Shown: positions 7,717 through 15,786 of the stretch, one piece after another
How positions within the stretch are numbered: the first letter of the stretch is position 1
Layout: each line of letters starts with the position of its first letter
NCBI GenBank assembly: GCA_023415375.1
Contig: JAEZKW010000269.1
Coordinates: 1-35,503, forward strand
Direction: 5' to 3'
DNA: 35,503 nucleotides
Source of the DNA: Bacillota bacterium
GTDB lineage: Bacteria; Bacillota; UBA4882; UBA8346
Notes under the pieces: generated by a model
Databases searched by the model: none
What the model was told of the DNA's origin: nothing
Seen by the model: the letters and a program-made list of their open reading frames with translations, nothing else
Program-made: the position numbers and the translations under genes

Positions 7717-7818
7717 CCGGCTACTGAATCCTATCGGACGAGCCCGGGAAATTTGGGAGATAAAATGTTTTTTGTTAACTGAGAGGAAAAAACCGCCATA
7801 CTTGACTATTCAAACCTA

Positions 7819-7846
7819 TTGATACAATGTTAAAAAGAATTATAAT
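7819..7846 (+). promoter_or_regulatory. Candidate sigma-A promoter for the acyltransferase-like gene
   Basis: TTGATA (7819-7824), a 16-base spacer and TATAAT (7841-7846). It is about 130 bases upstream of the likely start at 7976 and would place the 7912-7950 hairpin in the 5' leader. Confidence 0.5.
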
Positions 7847-7911
7847 ATAATTTAAATAGTTCTTTATACCTTACATTTTATGAAATGTCCTTTCCTTCTT
7901 TAGAGACGTAT

Positions 7912-7950
7912 GAAACTGAAAATCAGGGGATGCCCTGATTTTCCAGTTTC
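7912..7950 (+). repeat. Long stable hairpin in the leader of the acyltransferase-like gene
   Basis: GAAACTG-AAAATCAGGG (7912-7928) pairs with CCCTGATTTT-C-CAGTTTC (7933-7950): 17 base pairs with a single bulged C and a four-base GATG loop. No T run follows on either strand, so it is not a standard terminator. It may stabilise the mRNA, be a protein site, or be a copy of a palindromic interspersed repeat. Confidence 0.6.
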
Positions 7951-7975
7951 ACAAACTTTATTTAATCAAATTTCT

Positions 7976-9130
7976 ATGGAAGAAAAAATGAAAACAATAA
8001 ACCATGATTCTCAAAAGGAACGCTTAACGTCGTTGGATGCGTTACGCGGTTTCAATATGTTTTGGATTATCGGAGGTGAAAAAATCGCAGATGCACTGGC
8101 CAAATTTAACATTCCGATTATCCGGATTTTAGCAGCCCAACTGAATCATACCGCTTGGAATGGTTTTACATTTTATGACTTGATATATCCGATGTTTATT
8201 TTTGTGACCGGAGTTTCTATTGTATATTCCCTTGATCACCGTAAAAGGCGGGGGGATACCAATCTTCAAATATTATTGCGAATTTTGAGACGAACCCTAT
8301 TGCTTTTTTTGTGTGGTCTTTATTTAAGCAATGCCGGATTAGATTTACATGGATGGCTGACCAATGTCCGTTTACTCGGAGTTTTACAGCGAATAGCGTT
8401 ATGTTATTGTGTAGCCGCCATATTAACACTTTTTGTGAAACCACGTTTCCAGGTTGCGATTGCAGTCTCGATATTACTTGGTTATTGGTTATTATTGAGG
8501 TTTGCTACTGTACCGGGGTTTGGAGCCGGAGTATGGTACCCGTCGGAGGCCAATTTTGCCAATTATTTCGACAAACTTTTTTTACCTGGGCGAAAGTACT
8601 ATGGCACATGGGATGTAGAGGGAATATTGAGCACATTTCCGGCAGTTGTTACATGCCAAATGGGTGTATTTGCCGGATTTTGGTTAAGAAAAGAATGGCA
8701 AGTAAAAGGAAGCGAGCTTTCTAAAGCCAAGAAAGCCTTTTTTCTGGCATGTATCGGCTCATTCATTTCGGGATTGGGCTTATTGTGGGGACTTGACTTT
8801 CCCATTAATAAAAAAATTTGGACCAGCTCATTCGCATTAGTTGCTGGAGGATTAAGCGCAGTCTTTATGGCCTTGTTTTATTGGCTTATTGATGATAAGG
8901 GTTATAAAAAGTGGGCCTTTCCTTTTATTGTAATTGGTCTAAACCCTATTTTTATTTATCTAGCTATGAATGTAATTCCATGGAATAAAATTTCAAAATC
9001 GCTATCAGGATGGAGTCTTCCGGGAATGGTTGGAGGCTGGCAGGAATTACTATTTTCATTATCAACTCTTATGGTTGGTTGGATTCTATTATATTGGATG
9101 TATAAGCGGAAAATATTTATCAAGCTATAG
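7976..9130 (+). CDS. Heparan-alpha-glucosaminide N-acetyltransferase-like membrane protein (DUF5009/DUF1624 type)
   Basis: A polytopic membrane protein of about 384 residues with some ten hydrophobic segments. The N-terminal RLTSLDALRGFNMFWIIGGE is the hallmark of the HGSNAT/DUF5009 acyltransferase group, and YDLIYPMFIFVTGVSI with a following conserved histidine/arginine region supports this. Family knowledge: such proteins are thought to move acetyl groups across the membrane to sugars. The frame is open from ATG 7910, but that start would put the coding sequence through the 7912-7950 hairpin. ATG 7976, or 7988 just before MKTINHDS, is more credible. The ribosome site is weak. It is a single gene; substrate unknown, perhaps cell-wall amino sugars. 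Confidence 0.82.
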   Translation: MEEKMKTINHDSQKERLTSLDALRGFNMFWIIGGEKIADALAKFNIPIIRILAAQLNHTAWNGFTFYDLIYPMFIFVTGVSIVYSLDHRKRRGDTNLQILLRILRRTLLLFLCGLYLSNAGLDLHGWLTNVRLLGVLQRIALCYCVAAILTLFVKPRFQVAIAVSILLGYWLLLRFATVPGFGAGVWYPSEANFANYFDKLFLPGRKYYGTWDVEGILSTFPAVVTCQMGVFAGFWLRKEWQVKGSELSKAKKAFFLACIGSFISGLGLLWGLDFPINKKIWTSSFALVAGGLSAVFMALFYWLIDDKGYKKWAFPFIVIGLNPIFIYLAMNVIPWNKISKSLSGWSLPGMVGGWQELLFSLSTLMVGWILLYWMYKRKIFIKL

Positions 9131-9160
9131 TAAAGAATTTGTCAATTTCATAAAAATTAA

Positions 9161-9549
9161 ATGATCAATACCCTAAGAACAACCAATTGTTTTAGAAGAT
9201 ACGATTCATAATAACCGCAGTACTTTGGAGATGATTTGCAACAATTTACGTCCTCGGATCAATGGCAAGGAAATAATCAGGTAATGGTTGTCGCTAGAGG
9301 AAGTTCGGATAATGCAGCTATTTTGGGAAAATATCTATCGAAACCAAAACGGGCATGCCGGTGTCATTAGCTGTCTCTTTCGTAATTAATCTTTATCAAG
9401 CTCCGCCTTATCTCGAAGAAATAGTTTTGATTGCGATAGCCGATCCGGGCTACCAACGAATCTCATTTGTATCCCATCGTGTCCTGAAATTTCGACCCCT
9501 TTTCTCTTTACAGTATAGAGCTAGGTATATTTTGAATCGTTTTGAGTAA
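9161..9549 (+). pseudogene. Broken SIS-domain phosphosugar-binding gene (GlmS/AgaS-like)
   Basis: Three frames together spell the start of a SIS-domain protein. ATG at 9161 gives MINTLR; after a small deletion near 9176 the next frame continues QPIVLEDTIHNNRSTLEM and NNLRPRINGKEII (to about 9278). A second shift leads to QVMVVARGSSDNAAILGKYL (from 9278), whose ARGSSDNAA is the SIS phosphosugar motif. A third shift leads to GMPVSLAVSFVINLYQAPPYLE (from 9352). After about 9460 the similarity fades, and the second SIS domain is absent. The order matches intact aminotransferase/isomerase-type SIS proteins (reading REQPxVL ... ARGSSDNAA ... PVSLA). At least two frameshifts plus truncation make it a decayed gene. 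The open stretch 9355-9549 should not be annotated as a protein. Confidence 0.82.
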
Positions 9550-9690
9550 AGCTCCAAGTATGGAATGAATTGAATCGATAGAACAATTTTTCTCCTCTAA
9601 ATTCCTAGCAGGATTATGAAGCCTATTAAGGAATATGTCAATAGATTAAGCCAAGGGTACCGGCGCGGCTGTGAGTAAAGAAGGTAAAAA

Positions 9691-10229
9691 ATGAAAAAGA
9701 CATTGTGTATTATTATAGGCGTTGTTTTTGGAATCACCATCGCTGTTTTGGTTTATGTAAAAATTGAAAGCTTCAAAATGCAATCGCAGTATAATCAAAT
9801 TTCAGTCACACACAAAGTGATCCATGAGAAAATATCTTTGAAACAACTGAGCGGATTTCTCGAAATCACGGAGGATGAAATGAGAAGCCGATTGGGTAAT
9901 CCGGACCAAGTCATTAGACGGGGCCTGACTCAATTTATTATGGATATGTATATAACAAGTTAGGAATAACGGCGATTTTTGGCGAAGAAAGTGAAAAACC
10001 TTTATACCTGGAGTGTTCGAATCAGGTCAGTATTCAAAAGGTTAAATCAGGTATGGATTTTAACCAAATCAAGCGGAAGCTAGGCAAATCCATTATTCGA
10101 GAAAAACGGAAAGGTACATGGGTTCTATCCTATCAGATTAAAGGATTAGACTTAAGTTTTGCATCCAACTTTAAAAATGGTAAAGACTCTAAATTGCTGG
10201 TTTCCAGTAAGTCCAAGCAACCGGTTTGA
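9691..10229 (+). pseudogene. Frameshifted small secreted/membrane-anchored protein with two SmpA-like repeats
   Basis: The first frame (9691-9963) starts with a signal anchor, MKKTLCIIIGVVFGITIAVLVYV, then continues to RLGNPDQVIRRGLTQF before drifting into a chance tail and stop. Just at that point another frame continues in sense, from 9939: YGYVYNKLGITAIFGEE through KVKSGMDFNQIKRKLGKS to SKSKQPV and a TGA at 10227-10229. The two halves carry matching units (RLGNPDQVI and KLGKSIIRE) like the SmpA/OmlA or BamE-like repeat fold, and together give about 178 residues. The break lies near TTTATTA at 9934-9941. Either a real pseudogene or an assembly error. AAGAAGG precedes the ATG. Function unknown. 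Confidence 0.72.
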
Positions 10230-10562
10230 GTGTTTGAAACTTTGTCAGTAACAACAACTTACTTTAGTGGAAGGTTTTTTTATACAAGCATGCAGTCCTC
10301 GATATGCCGTCAGCTTATTAAAACAGTGGTAACTTTTTATCATTGCCTCCTACTTTGTATTAATCATGAATTAAGATAGGGAGACCATTGACATATGAAA
10401 CCTCATTTAAACCGGCTAAAATTGCCTTCATTAGATAGTTAAGGATTTGTTACCAAACAGGATTTTAGTGGATTTTGTCGAAATAAAAAATTCTTCAATG
10501 ATAGCTAGTGAATTGAACGGTAATGATATGTTCGACCGATAATCACGAAAGAGGAGTGTGCA
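10230..10562 (+). other. Gene-free stretch before the PRPP synthetase gene
   Basis: No coding stretch with family resemblance is visible on either strand. A TTGACA (10388-10393) has no well-placed -10 box. The last bases carry the ribosome site AGAGGAG for the following gene. No strong hairpin was found. Confidence 0.4.
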
Positions 10563-11759
10563 ATGAACTCAATTGATGAGTTAGGGAAAAAGTTTCAGAT
10601 CGTTCCAGTGGGACCGCTCGGGATTATTGCATTGGATGGAAGTAAAGAACTTGTAGGTTTAATCAATGATTTTATATTACGACGACGTTTGGAATTTATA
10701 CAAAAAAATGCGGACAGCCTCCCTTTCGTAGGTTTTATTAGAGATTCATTTCTAGTCAATTGCAATTGTACCCGCTTTGCCAATGGTGAAGGGAAAGCAC
10801 AACTTGATGATACAGTTCGTGGTTATGATATTTATATCATTGCTGATGTTGGCAATTATAACTGTAAATATAATCTTTTTGGAATGGAGCATCCGATGAG
10901 TCCGGATGATCATTTTCAAGACATTAAACGGACCATTGCAGCGATTGCAGGTAAAGCCAAACACCTTACCGTTATTATGCCGCTACTATATGAGGGACGC
11001 CAGCATAAGAGGCAATCTCGGGAATCGCTGGATTGCGCTATTGCCCTACAAGAACTAGCTAATTTGGGAGTAGATAATATCATTACATTTGACGCTCATG
11101 ATCCAAGGGTTAACAATGCTGTTCCATTAAAAAGTTTCGAGAACCTTCATTCTTCTTATCAAATTACCAAAGCCATCTTGAATACTGAAAAGGATTTGGA
11201 AATCAATAAATCCAAGATGTTAGTGGTTAGTCCGGATGAAGGAGCAATGGAGCGTGCTTTATATTATGCAAGTATTCTGGGCTTGGATTTGAGCATCTTC
11301 TACAAACGGCGTGATTACAGCACAATTGTAAATGGCAAAAATCCTATTGTTAAGCATGAGTTCTTAGGAGACGATGTTACTGGCAAAGATGTATTGATTA
11401 TCGATGATATGTTATCATCCGGGGAGTCGATTTTAGACATTGCCCGGGAGCTTAAAAAACGGAAAGCAAACCGGATTTTTATCGCTGTCACGTTTGCATT
11501 ATTTACCGAAGGGATTGAAGAGTTTGAAGAATGTTACAAGGAAGGAATCTTCAACCGGCTTTATGCGACCAATTTGACTTATCGCCGGGAAGAATTGCTT
11601 CAAAAGTCCTGGTATGTGGACGTAAATATGTCGGAGTTTTTAGCCCACTTAATTGATATGCTGAATTTAGATCAATCAATTAGTTCTTTATTTGATCCTT
11701 CGGAAAAGATCCACAAACTGTTAACCAATTACCGTGCCAAACAGGCACAACAGCAGTGA
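10563..11759 (+). CDS. prs: Ribose-phosphate pyrophosphokinase, long clostridial-type variant
   Basis: Makes PRPP from ribose 5-phosphate and ATP for nucleotide, His and Trp synthesis. The 398 residues are longer than the usual 310-320. Visible motifs are CTRFANGEGKAQLDDTVRG (ribose/ATP region), the flexible-loop segment MPLLYEGRQHKRQSRES, DNIITFDAHDP (metal histidine region), VVSPDEGAMERA, and the PRPP loop VLIIDDMLSSGES. The extra length lies in an N-terminal extension and internal loops, as in a group of clostridial homologues that may differ in allosteric control. Ribosome site AGAGGAG; followed by a strong terminator, so probably monocistronic. Confidence 0.9.
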   Translation: MNSIDELGKKFQIVPVGPLGIIALDGSKELVGLINDFILRRRLEFIQKNADSLPFVGFIRDSFLVNCNCTRFANGEGKAQLDDTVRGYDIYIIADVGNYNCKYNLFGMEHPMSPDDHFQDIKRTIAAIAGKAKHLTVIMPLLYEGRQHKRQSRESLDCAIALQELANLGVDNIITFDAHDPRVNNAVPLKSFENLHSSYQITKAILNTEKDLEINKSKMLVVSPDEGAMERALYYASILGLDLSIFYKRRDYSTIVNGKNPIVKHEFLGDDVTGKDVLIIDDMLSSGESILDIARELKKRKANRIFIAVTFALFTEGIEEFEECYKEGIFNRLYATNLTYRREELLQKSWYVDVNMSEFLAHLIDMLNLDQSISSLFDPSEKIHKLLTNYRAKQAQQQ

Positions 11760-11792
11760 AGTGAATTGAATGTGGCATATAATATATAACAA

Positions 11793-11822
11793 GAAAGCCA
11801 CGGGTTTGCCGTGGCTTTCTTT
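11793..11822 (+). terminator. Rho-independent terminator after prs
   Basis: GAAAGCCACGG (11793-11803) and CCGTGGCTTTC (11809-11819) form a perfect 11-bp stem with a GTTTG loop, followed by a T-rich tail. The A-rich 5' side lets it work partly for the opposite strand, where the AbrB-type gene converges. Confidence 0.88.
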
Positions 11823-11920
11823 AGCCGGATACTTAAGTTTTGATACTCATATTACTGCACCGGTCCTCAATGCCTGACTAGCATGATTACCTAGGGGTTT
11901 GTGGTCGGGTTTCAATAAAA

Positions 11921-12172
11921 TTAGAATTCTCGCTTAGCCTGATCAAGACAGTTGAAACAGACATTTTTTCCGGAAATCATTTTACCACCACCCATATCGC
12001 CACATAAAACACAGCCAGGTGTATACTTTTTAAGAACAATTGATGTATTTTCTTCATCAACAAAAATCTCTAATGGTTCTTTAATTGCAATATACAATTG
12101 TTCTCTGGTTTCTTTGGGAATAACAATCCGGCCAAGGTCATCTAATTTGCGTACAATTCCTGTTGTTTTCAT
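11921..12172 (-). CDS. AbrB/SpoVT-type transcriptional regulator with C-terminal zinc-ribbon-like cysteines
   Basis: An 83-residue DNA-binding protein. The N-terminal swapped-hairpin domain is clear: MKTTGIVRKLDDLGRIVIPKETREQL is the AbrB/SpoVT consensus, followed by PLEIFVDEENTSIVLKKYTPG. The C-terminal tail has C-x2-C (CVLC) and C-x2-C (CFNC) pairs, a layout seen in many clostridial AbrB proteins and likely to bind zinc. Such regulators govern the transition to stationary phase and sporulation and repress AT-rich promoters. It faces away from panE and shares its upstream region, which is A+T rich with small dyads and may be autoregulated. Confidence 0.92.
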   Translation of the reverse strand: MKTTGIVRKLDDLGRIVIPKETREQLYIAIKEPLEIFVDEENTSIVLKKYTPGCVLCGDMGGGKMISGKNVCFNCLDQAKREF

Positions 12173-12412
12173 GGACCCTCACTTCTCATTATGAATTTTA
12201 TCCAAATTTAACTTCAATGATTTTTATTTTCTGTTTTTTAATGATAAATCCTGCTGTGATTTGATTTATTAACATTAACTTTAGGTAAAAAAAGCCAGGA
12301 ATTATGAATTATTCATAGAAGTATATTAAAAATATGCTTTTTAAATTCATACTATTCTTAAAAAGGGCTGTTTGAGGTTAACAAAGATTACTTCTAGGAG
12401 GTATACGAAAAA
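12173..12412. promoter_or_regulatory. Divergent A+T-rich control region between the AbrB-type gene and panE
   Basis: Two genes point away from this 240-base stretch, so it should carry both promoters. It is very A+T rich and contains a perfect 7-1-7 dyad, TATGAAT-T-ATTCATA (12303-12317), and just after it an ATATT/AATAT dyad near 12323-12336. AbrB proteins prefer such sequences. I see no unambiguous -35/-10 pair. The panE ribosome site TAGGAGGT lies at the right end. Confidence 0.45.
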
Positions 12413-13345
12413 ATGATTCGTAAAGTATATCTGTCTGGGTTAGGCGCTATTGGCAGCGCTTATGCCAGTAGGTTATTCGATTATGATCCCAATTGGTTAA
12501 AGGTGATTGCCGATCCGGTACGCATCGATAAGTATCAAAAAAATGGGATTACTGTTAACGGGAAAGCTTATCCCTTTCAATTTTGCAAACCTGAAACTCC
12601 GGCCAAGCCGGCCGATCTAATTTTAATTGCGGTTAAACAGCACCACCTTGAGCAAAGTATTAAAGATATTGAGGGTTTTGTCGGAGAAGACACAATCATA
12701 CTCTCTTTGTTAAATGGGATCACTAGTGAAGAAAGAGTCGGGGAAAAATATGGGAAGGAAAAACTTCTTCTTTCCTTTGTGGTAGGTACCGATGCGGTCC
12801 GTGAAGGTACCCATACGCATTTTTCCAATATCGGGAAAATAGTATTCGGTGAGGCCCAAAATACGAATTACTCTTTAAAAGTAAAGGCAGTTCAAGAATT
12901 GTTTGACAGGGCCCAAATTCCCTACAGTATTCCTGAAGATATGCAACGTGAACTTTGGTGGAAGTTTATGATGAATGTGGGAATTAATCAAACATCGGCC
13001 GTCCTTGGGGCCCCTTATGGAGTTTTTCAGAAAATCGGCGAAGCCCGGGAGTTGATGGAGATGGCATCCAGAGAAGTGATAGCTGTGGCTCGAAAAAGGG
13101 GTATTCATCTCTGTGAAGAGGACATTCAAAAATATGTTGAAATAATCAATACGCTATCGCCTAGCGGGAAAACCTCGATGCTTCAGGATATTGAAGCCGG
13201 CCGTAAAACAGAAGTAGAGATATTTTCGGGGACAATTATTGAACTGGGCAAACAGTACGGCGTTGATACCCCTGTTAATCAGGTTTTATACCGGATGATC
13301 AGGACTCTGGAACTAAAACAATTGGGAGATTTGGTTAAAATCTGA
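12413..13345 (+). CDS. panE: 2-dehydropantoate 2-reductase (ketopantoate reductase)
   Basis: Reduces ketopantoate to pantoate with NADPH in vitamin B5/CoA synthesis. A 310-residue ApbA/PanE-family protein: N-terminal Rossmann motif LSGLGAIGSAYASRL, the ADLILIAVKQHHLEQ segment, the SLLNGITSEERVGEKYG motif, and in the C-terminal helical domain ELWWKFMMNVGINQTSAVLG with the family lysine, then the SPSGKTSMLQDIEAGRKTEVE motif with the conserved S-S/T-M-x-x-D. Family members also act on other 2-keto acids, so the assignment to pantoate is likely, not certain. Ribosome site TAGGAGGT. A remnant of a second copy lies at 14745-14834. Pantoate supply would matter for the two carrier proteins later in the window, but no direct link is shown. 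Confidence 0.88.
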   Translation: MIRKVYLSGLGAIGSAYASRLFDYDPNWLKVIADPVRIDKYQKNGITVNGKAYPFQFCKPETPAKPADLILIAVKQHHLEQSIKDIEGFVGEDTIILSLLNGITSEERVGEKYGKEKLLLSFVVGTDAVREGTHTHFSNIGKIVFGEAQNTNYSLKVKAVQELFDRAQIPYSIPEDMQRELWWKFMMNVGINQTSAVLGAPYGVFQKIGEARELMEMASREVIAVARKRGIHLCEEDIQKYVEIINTLSPSGKTSMLQDIEAGRKTEVEIFSGTIIELGKQYGVDTPVNQVLYRMIRTLELKQLGDLVKI

Positions 13346-13346
13346 A

Positions 13347-13383
13347 GCGTGCTGCAGATTCAATTCATGAATCTGCAACACGC
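13347..13383. terminator. Hairpin between convergent panE and aldo/keto reductase genes
   Basis: GCGTG-C-TGCAGATTC (13347-13361) pairs with GAATCTGCA-ACACGC (13369-13383) around an AATTCAT loop. It starts directly after the panE stop. The T run after it is weak, so it may stop transcription from both sides by structure or act as a 3' stabiliser. Confidence 0.55.
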
Positions 13384-13421
13384 AATTTACCCATTTTTGT
13401 AGCAATGGGTTTCAGATTCCG

Positions 13422-14555
13422 TTATGAATGACTTAACACCCGATGAGCCTCTTTTAGTTGCTCGCGGATTTTTATTTTTTGCGGACATTTGCTTTCACAA
13501 GCACCGCATTCCGTGCAGGCATCGGCTTTTAGTTTGGGCAACCATGGCTCTAACCCGATATTGGCATAATTCTGGGTGGCATATTCTTTGATTCCATAAA
13601 CCTGGTAGTAATTAAAAAGGTCGAATATGAAGGGAATATCGATTCCATGCGGGCAAGGCTGACAATATTTGCATCCGGTACAATAAAGATCCGCCATTTT
13701 GCGGTATTTTTGCATTAATTGATTAATAGCCTCAACTTCTTGAGGTTTAAGCGGTTCACTGTTACTGGCATATTTTACATTTTGTTCTACCATTGTAAGT
13801 GAACCCATACCGGAGAGAGTGCAGGTGACATTGGGGTTTGCAAGAACGAAGCGTAAAGCAAGCTCAACGTTATTCTCAGCCGGGAGATTGACTTCCTGAC
13901 GAATCTTATCCGGTAATCCGGCTATCCGTCCACCACCGACCGGTCCCATAATCGTTACTCCAAGGCCTTTATCATGTGCATAAGCAATCGCTTCTTCGTT
14001 GCTGCGATCAAGGATGTTATATTGACAAAGCACTCCCGAAAATATGCCCAGGTCCACCAGTTGTTTTAATTCATTGGCGGGGCCGTGAAACGAAAAAGTA
14101 ATATGTTTTATTAAACCTTCAGATTTGGCTTGTTCGGCTTCTTTGAGCCAGCCAGCCTTTTTCTCGGTTTCCATAAAGTTTCGGTAATTGATACCGTGAA
14201 AGTAATAGAGATCAAGATAATTCTGTTGGAGACGGCTTAGTTGCTCTTCTAGGATCCTTCGATAATCGCCGGATTTCTTGACAAGATGACCGGGTGATTT
14301 AGATGAAAGAATAATTTGATCCCGTAGATCATGGATAGCCTTACCGACCACCACTTCACTTTGGCCCCCATGATATATGTAAGCAGTATCGATATAATTA
14401 ATCCCCAGTTCAAAACCTCTCCGTATGATTTGAATCGCTTTTTCTTCATCAACTTCAGGTTTGCCTGAGGTTGTGATTTCCGGCAGGCGCATGGCTCCAA
14501 ACCCCAGGGCGGAGAGCTTGATTCCAGTTTTTCCATATGTGCGGTATTGCATCAT
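13422..14555 (-). CDS. Aldo/keto reductase with C-terminal [4Fe-4S] ferredoxin-type domain
   Basis: A 377-residue soluble oxidoreductase. The TIM-barrel aldo/keto reductase part shows GFGAMRLPE, the catalytic region DTAYIYHGGQSE (Asp-Tyr), a lysine in LSSKSPG, and the LDLYYFHG histidine. Near the C-terminus a CTGCKYCQPCP motif and a CTECGACESKCP motif supply cysteines for one or two [4Fe-4S] clusters. This fusion is common in anaerobes, and substrates are mostly unknown. AGGAGG five bases before the first of two ATGs supports the start used. It is convergent with panE and alone on its strand. Confidence 0.9.
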   Translation of the reverse strand: MMQYRTYGKTGIKLSALGFGAMRLPEITTSGKPEVDEEKAIQIIRRGFELGINYIDTAYIYHGGQSEVVVGKAIHDLRDQIILSSKSPGHLVKKSGDYRRILEEQLSRLQQNYLDLYYFHGINYRNFMETEKKAGWLKEAEQAKSEGLIKHITFSFHGPANELKQLVDLGIFSGVLCQYNILDRSNEEAIAYAHDKGLGVTIMGPVGGGRIAGLPDKIRQEVNLPAENNVELALRFVLANPNVTCTLSGMGSLTMVEQNVKYASNSEPLKPQEVEAINQLMQKYRKMADLYCTGCKYCQPCPHGIDIPFIFDLFNYYQVYGIKEYATQNYANIGLEPWLPKLKADACTECGACESKCPQKIKIREQLKEAHRVLSHS

Positions 14556-14744
14556 ATAAACCTCCTATGGTTATAACTTTTTTATACTTAATTTTTTGCC
14601 ATCAACATAATTCTGATTTATCATATCATAAATATCAGATTCGTGTTGAGCAATTATAGTAAATAGGGTTTTTTGCCTAAGCCCTTACTATGGGATTTTA
14701 TATCTTCATATTATATTATCGACCTGTTGTTAGTGGTGAAATAA
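14556..14744. other. Intergenic region upstream of the aldo/keto reductase with two imperfect dyads
   Basis: An inverted repeat TCTGATTTAT/ATAAATATCAGA (14612-14639) lies upstream of the minus-strand reductase and could be its operator. A second dyad, ATAGTAA plus GGG (14656-14668) with CCC plus TTACTAT (14682-14691), follows. No coding potential is seen until the remnant at 14745. Confidence 0.35.
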
Positions 14745-14834
14745 GAACTAGGCAGGAGCTACGGAGTGGTGACGCCGGTCAACCAAATCCTGTACCGGAT
14801 GATCAAAACGTTAGAACAAACATATCTTAATTGA
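14745..14834 (+). pseudogene. C-terminal remnant of a second ketopantoate reductase gene
   Basis: An open stretch reads ELGRSYGVVTPVNQILYRMI, then KTLEQTYLN and stop. It matches the last part of the intact PanE at 12413-13345 (ELGKQYGVDTPVNQVLYRMI, then RTLELKQLG) over about 26 codons in one frame. Nothing upstream continues the gene. It is therefore a decayed copy left by a duplication or a lost paralogue, with the aldo/keto reductase now between the two. Confidence 0.85.
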
Positions 14835-14927
14835 TCGATTTTACCAAAGAGTATAAATTTTTATAAAACAAAGGCCGATATATTGAATTATAGACTTGAA
14901 AAGGAGTCTGATTGGAAAGGAGAAATC

Positions 14928-15032
14928 ATGGTCTGGAAGAGGTTTGACGCAAATTTATTTAGAATATTTCAAGTAACTGAGGTTCGAGACGGCGATAAGG
15001 CCGTCTTTATTCTTTTTTATAACGGAATTTGA
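14928..15032 (+). CDS. Possible 34-residue leader peptide upstream of the response regulator
   Basis: A strong ribosome site (GGAAAGGAGAAATC) precedes ATG 14928, which opens a 34-codon frame, MVWKRFDANLFRIFQVTEVR to FYNGI. Its 3' half overlaps the terminator-like hairpin at 14988-15018, so translation would disturb that structure. It resembles no family I know. It could be a leader peptide that couples translation to read-through, or a chance frame. Confidence 0.35.
   Translation: MVWKRFDANLFRIFQVTEVRDGDKAVFILFYNGI
14988..15018 (+). terminator. Terminator or attenuator in front of the response regulator gene
   Basis: GACGGC (14988-14993), loop GATAAG, GCCGTC (15000-15005), then TTTATTCTTTTTT. 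It lies 45 bases before the regulator start. A smaller hairpin, AGACT/AGTCT (14892-14909), sits upstream. Either it ends a short upstream RNA or it attenuates regulator expression. Confidence 0.7.
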
Positions 15033-15062
15033 TGGATGTTACCGAAATGAGGATTAATTTAA

Positions 15063-15710
15063 ATGATTAAAGTGGCAATTGCCGAAGATCAAGTTATTCT
15101 GAGAGAATGTTTAAGGATAATGCTTAAACAGGATGAAGAAATTGAAGTTGTTGGATGCGCCGGAAATGGTGAAGAAGCATTGGAACTATGCCGCCAACTA
15201 AAACCCGATATCGTATTAATGGATATCGTAATGCCTGTTTGTGATGGGCTTAAAGGCCTTCATTTGATTAAGGAAAAATATCCTGAGGTAAAGGTGATTA
15301 TTTTAACATTTTTTGATAATGATGAAAATATTCAGAAGGCTTTAAAACTGGGAGTTGATGGTTATATTTTAAAAGATATTGAACCCCAAGATCTTATTAC
15401 AATTATTAAAGATTCAATGAAAGGAATGAAAATATTCCACCGCAATGTTTACAGTACAATTGTTAGGCATTTTAATCATGGTGATCCAAAAAGCTCAGAA
15501 GAAAACCGTCTTTCTATAGAATTAACTGAAAGAGAAATCAATATCATTGAACTTATTATTCAAGGAAAAAGTAATAAAGAGATTGCAGACAAGATTTATC
15601 TTAGTGAAACAAGGATCAAAAGCATTATTAGCAGTATTTTAAGAAAGTTCCAGCTAGAAGACCGGACTCAATTAGCTGTTTATGCAATACAGAATAAGCT
15701 GGTTAAATAG
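15063..15710 (+). CDS. NarL/LuxR-family response regulator, orphan
   Basis: A 215-residue two-component regulator. The receiver domain has acidic pocket E8-D9, phospho-acceptor D54 (VLMDIVMP), T82 and K104 (YILKD). The C-terminal helix-turn-helix, about residues 148-212, carries LTEREINIIELIIQGKSNKEIADKIYLSE and a final dimer helix, as in NarL/LuxR. No histidine kinase gene is adjacent. It lies at the head of the carrier-protein cluster, in the same direction, followed by a 405-base control region with paired ATACTTAAGTG sites. By inference it controls that cluster. The ribosome site is weak (GAGGA with long spacing). Confidence 0.93.
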   Translation: MIKVAIAEDQVILRECLRIMLKQDEEIEVVGCAGNGEEALELCRQLKPDIVLMDIVMPVCDGLKGLHLIKEKYPEVKVIILTFFDNDENIQKALKLGVDGYILKDIEPQDLITIIKDSMKGMKIFHRNVYSTIVRHFNHGDPKSSEENRLSIELTEREINIIELIIQGKSNKEIADKIYLSETRIKSIISSILRKFQLEDRTQLAVYAIQNKLVK

Positions 15711-15786
15711 CTAATTTCATAATTTTTGCCCCTGTATGGTAAATCCATGATTTGATTCGTTTTCTTACAATTTCTTATACTAAATG

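Noticed and set aside
8311..8724. Open frame of 137 codons inside the acyltransferase-like gene
   Set aside because: Out-of-frame shadow of a well-supported membrane protein; no family pattern and no ribosome site.
9355..9549. 64-residue open frame as a separate gene
   Set aside because: Its first part is clearly the continuation of a frameshifted SIS-domain gene; no ribosome site precedes it.
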